Shown: piece by piece, positions 4,597 through 6,408 of the stretch
How the letters are laid out: each line of letters opens with the position of its first letter
Position numbering within the stretch: position 1 is the first letter of the stretch
Origin: an uncultured Asticcacaulis sp.
GTDB lineage: Bacteria; Pseudomonadota; Alphaproteobacteria; Caulobacterales; Caulobacteraceae
NCBI GenBank assembly: GCA_946482045.1
Contig: CAMLPZ010000248.1
Coordinates: 1-6,408, forward strand
Length of the DNA stretch: 6,408 bases
Reading direction: 5' to 3'
Made by a program: the position numbers and the translations under genes
Notes under the pieces: generated by a model
What the model saw: only the letters and a program-made list of their open reading frames with translations
Databases searched by the model: none
What the model was told of the DNA's origin: nothing

Positions 4597-6408
4597 ATGT
4601 CCGTAATTCAGCGTCTCCCCCAGGATACCATCAACCGCATCGCCGCCGGCGAGGTCGTCGAGCGTCCGGCGTCCGCAGTCAAGGAACTGGTCGAAAACGC
4701 CATCGATGCCGGCGCGCGCCAGATCGACATCCGCTGCGACCTGGGCGGCCTGTCTCGCATCCTGATCGAGGACGATGGCTGCGGCATGGGGCCGGACGAC
4801 CTCAACCTGGCCATCGAACGCCACGCCACCTCCAAGCTGAAGCCCCAGGACGATGGCACCTGGGACCTGCTGCACATCCAGACGCTGGGCTTCCGCGGCG
4901 AAGCCCTGCCGTCCATGGGCTCGGTCGCCCGCCTCAGCCTGACGTCGAAGCCTCGGGACGGCGATGCCTTGACCATCACGGTCGATGGCGGCGCGATCCA
5001 GCCGCTGCAACCCGCCGCCTTCAGCCGCGAACACGGCACGCGCGTCGACCTGCGCGATCTGTTCTACGCCACGCCGGCGCGGCTAAAGTTCATGAAGTCC
5101 GAGCGCTCGGAAAACATGGCCATCGCCGAAGAAGTCAAGCGCCAGGCCATGGCGCACCACGACGTCGGTTTTTCGCTCGAACTCGACGGCAAGAAGTCGT
5201 TGCGCCTTTACCGTGAAGCCGATGGCTTCGAAGGCAGGCTGAAGCGCCTGGCCGCCCTGCTCGGCGCCGACTTTTCCGAGAATGCCTTGCTGATCGACCA
5301 GCAGCGCGAAGGCGTCCGCCTCACGGGCTATGCCGGCCTGCCGACCTTCTCGCGCGGCAACGCCCTGCATCAGTATCTGTTCGTCAATAACCGTCCGGTA
5401 CGCGATCGCCTGCTGGCCGGTGCACTGCGGGCCGCTTATGCTGACTTCCTGGCGCGCGACCGGCATCCGCTGGCGGCGCTCTTCATCGAAATCCCGCCCG
5501 AGGAGCTCGACGTCAACGTTCATCCGGCCAAGACCGAGGTCCGCTTCCGCGATCCCAACCTGGTGCGCGGCCTGATTATCGGCGCCCTGAAACACGCCCT
5601 CGCCTCGGCCGGTCACCGCGCCTCGACCACGGTGGCGTCACAGACGCTCAGCGGTTTCCGGCCCGAAGGCATGATATCGCCGGTCCAGCCACAGTTGAGC
5701 CTGAACCGGGCGTTTGCCGCGCCGGCTTACGATCGCCCCTCGCCCTCGCAGATCGCGGCCGTGCGGCCGTGGCTAAGCCCCGAGCCATCGCCCTTTGTGC
5801 CGGCCGGCCGCGTCGAACCAGTGGCCGCCTTCGATGCGCCCGGCGTGTCCGAAGCGCCCTTCATCGACATGGACGGCGTCATCACCGAAGTCGCAACCTG
5901 GAGTCAGGTCGACGCGCCGTCCGTCCCGGACGCCATTGCCTTCCCACTGGGTGCCGCACGCGCCCAGATCCACGAGACCTACATTCTGGCCCAGACCCAG
6001 GATGGCATGGTCATTGTCGACCAGCACGCCGCCCACGAACGGCTGGTCTATGAGCAGATGAAGGCGGCCATGGCCGAGGGCCACGTCGTCAGCCAGAGCC
6101 TGCTCATTCCCGACATCGTCGACCTGGAGCGCGAGGAAGTCACCCGGCTGATGGCGCGTGCCGATGACCTGGCGGCCATGGGACTGGGCCTCGAAGCCTT
6201 CGGCCCGACCAGCGTGCTTGTGCGCCACATCCCGTCATTGCTGGGAGATTGCGATATCGCCGGTCTTGTCCGCGACCTGGTCGACGACCTGACCGAACAC
6301 GGCGAACTGCTGGCGCTGAAGGAACGGATGGCGGAAATCTGCGGTGACCACGCCTGCCGGCACAGTGTGCGCTCGGGCCGCCGCCTGACGGGCGACGAGA
6401 TGAACGCC
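4597..6408 (+). CDS. mutL: DNA mismatch repair protein MutL, 3' end beyond the window
   Basis: MutL is the ATP-driven matchmaker of mismatch repair, acting between MutS and the downstream steps. The 604 codons in the window run uninterrupted to the last base; only the C-terminal end is missing. The N-terminal GHKL ATPase is complete: [21 protein letters not shown] (14-34, with E30 and Mg-binding N34), EDDGCGMG (58-65), RHATSK (75-80), [12 protein letters not shown] (98-109), [12 protein letters not shown] (154-165), FVNNRPVRD (262-270) and [12 protein letters not shown] (306-317, with K312 equivalent to E. coli K307). A Pro/Ala-rich linker spans about 345-450. The C-terminal domain has the metal-binding endonuclease motif [12 protein letters not shown] (475-486), the clamp-binding-like QSLLIP (500-505) and [12 protein letters not shown] (586-597); the downstream CPHGRP and FxRP motifs would lie past the edge. 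It is therefore a nicking MutL, as expected without MutH. The N-terminus matches homologs from the ATG at 4597, which has no Shine-Dalgarno and is probably leaderless. Confidence 0.97.
   Translation, partial: MSVIQRLPQDTINRIAAGEVVERPASAVKELVENAIDAGARQIDIRCDLGGLSRILIEDDGCGMGPDDLNLAIERHATSKLKPQDDGTWDLLHIQTLGFRGEALPSMGSVARLSLTSKPRDGDALTITVDGGAIQPLQPAAFSREHGTRVDLRDLFYATPARLKFMKSERSENMAIAEEVKRQAMAHHDVGFSLELDGKKSLRLYREADGFEGRLKRLAALLGADFSENALLIDQQREGVRLTGYAGLPTFSRGNALHQYLFVNNRPVRDRLLAGALRAAYADFLARDRHPLAALFIEIPPEELDVNVHPAKTEVRFRDPNLVRGLIIGALKHALASAGHRASTTVASQTLSGFRPEGMISPVQPQLSLNRAFAAPAYDRPSPSQIAAVRPWLSPEPSPFVPAGRVEPVAAFDAPGVSEAPFIDMDGVITEVATWSQVDAPSVPDAIAFPLGAARAQIHETYILAQTQDGMVIVDQHAAHERLVYEQMKAAMAEGHVVSQSLLIPDIVDLEREEVTRLMARADDLAAMGLGLEAFGPTSVLVRHIPSLLGDCDIAGLVRDLVDDLTEHGELLALKERMAEICGDHACRHSVRSGRRLTGDEMNA

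Noticed and set aside
3679..5034. A 451-codon minus-strand open frame crossing the methyltransferase, the intergenic palindrome and the start of mutL
   Set aside because: It runs through two conserved + strand genes and the intergenic repeat, and its translation is compositionally odd (Gly, Arg, Val rich). It is a shadow frame.

Overview
This window comes from a GC-rich alphaproteobacterium, most likely a member of the Caulobacterales (Caulobacter/Asticcacaulis-like). The evidence is the alphaproteobacterial wording of MutL ([26 protein letters not shown]), a DUF3035/BamF-type outer-membrane lipoprotein directly after lspA, a mutL promoter that looks leaderless, and GANTC sites (the CcrM methylation motif) around that promoter. 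The order is firm at the level of the class; the family or genus is inferred. All genes are on the + strand. There is no transposase, phage gene, CRISPR array or recognisable RNA gene.

Layout: (1) positions 1-2442 hold the 3' five-sixths of ileS (isoleucyl-tRNA synthetase), whose N-terminal HIGH part lies before the window; (2) 2435-2977 is lspA (lipoprotein signal peptidase), overlapping the ileS stop by 8 bases; (3) after 76 bases carrying a 15-base perfect palindrome, 3054-3614 encodes a DUF3035/BamF-like lipoprotein, closed by a strong intrinsic terminator at 3642-3668; (4) 3697-4464 encodes a COG4798-type SAM methyltransferase that carries a Sec signal peptide; (5) 4465-4596 is intergenic, with a large imperfect palindrome built from three CACGAAC and three GTTCGTG units, then a sigma-70-like promoter; (6) 4597-6408 is mutL, open to the end of the window and lacking only its last residues. 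This mutL frame has no stop in the window.

How they fit together: ileS-lspA is a widely conserved housekeeping pair and is probably translationally coupled here. The next gene encodes a lipoprotein, a substrate of the LspA pathway and a likely accessory of the BAM outer-membrane assembly machine, so the first three genes form a plausible envelope-biogenesis unit ending at the terminator. The exported methyltransferase stands alone between that terminator and the palindrome and has no obvious partner. mutL begins a new transcription unit; it encodes the endonuclease-type MutL expected in bacteria without MutH.

Most of the window is ordinary core genome and I see no new multi-gene system. The points worth a second look are the eroded zinc-binding site of IleS, the periplasm-directed methyltransferase, the CACGAAC palindrome, the apparently leaderless mutL with a GANTC site between its promoter boxes, and the palindrome in front of the BamF-like gene.
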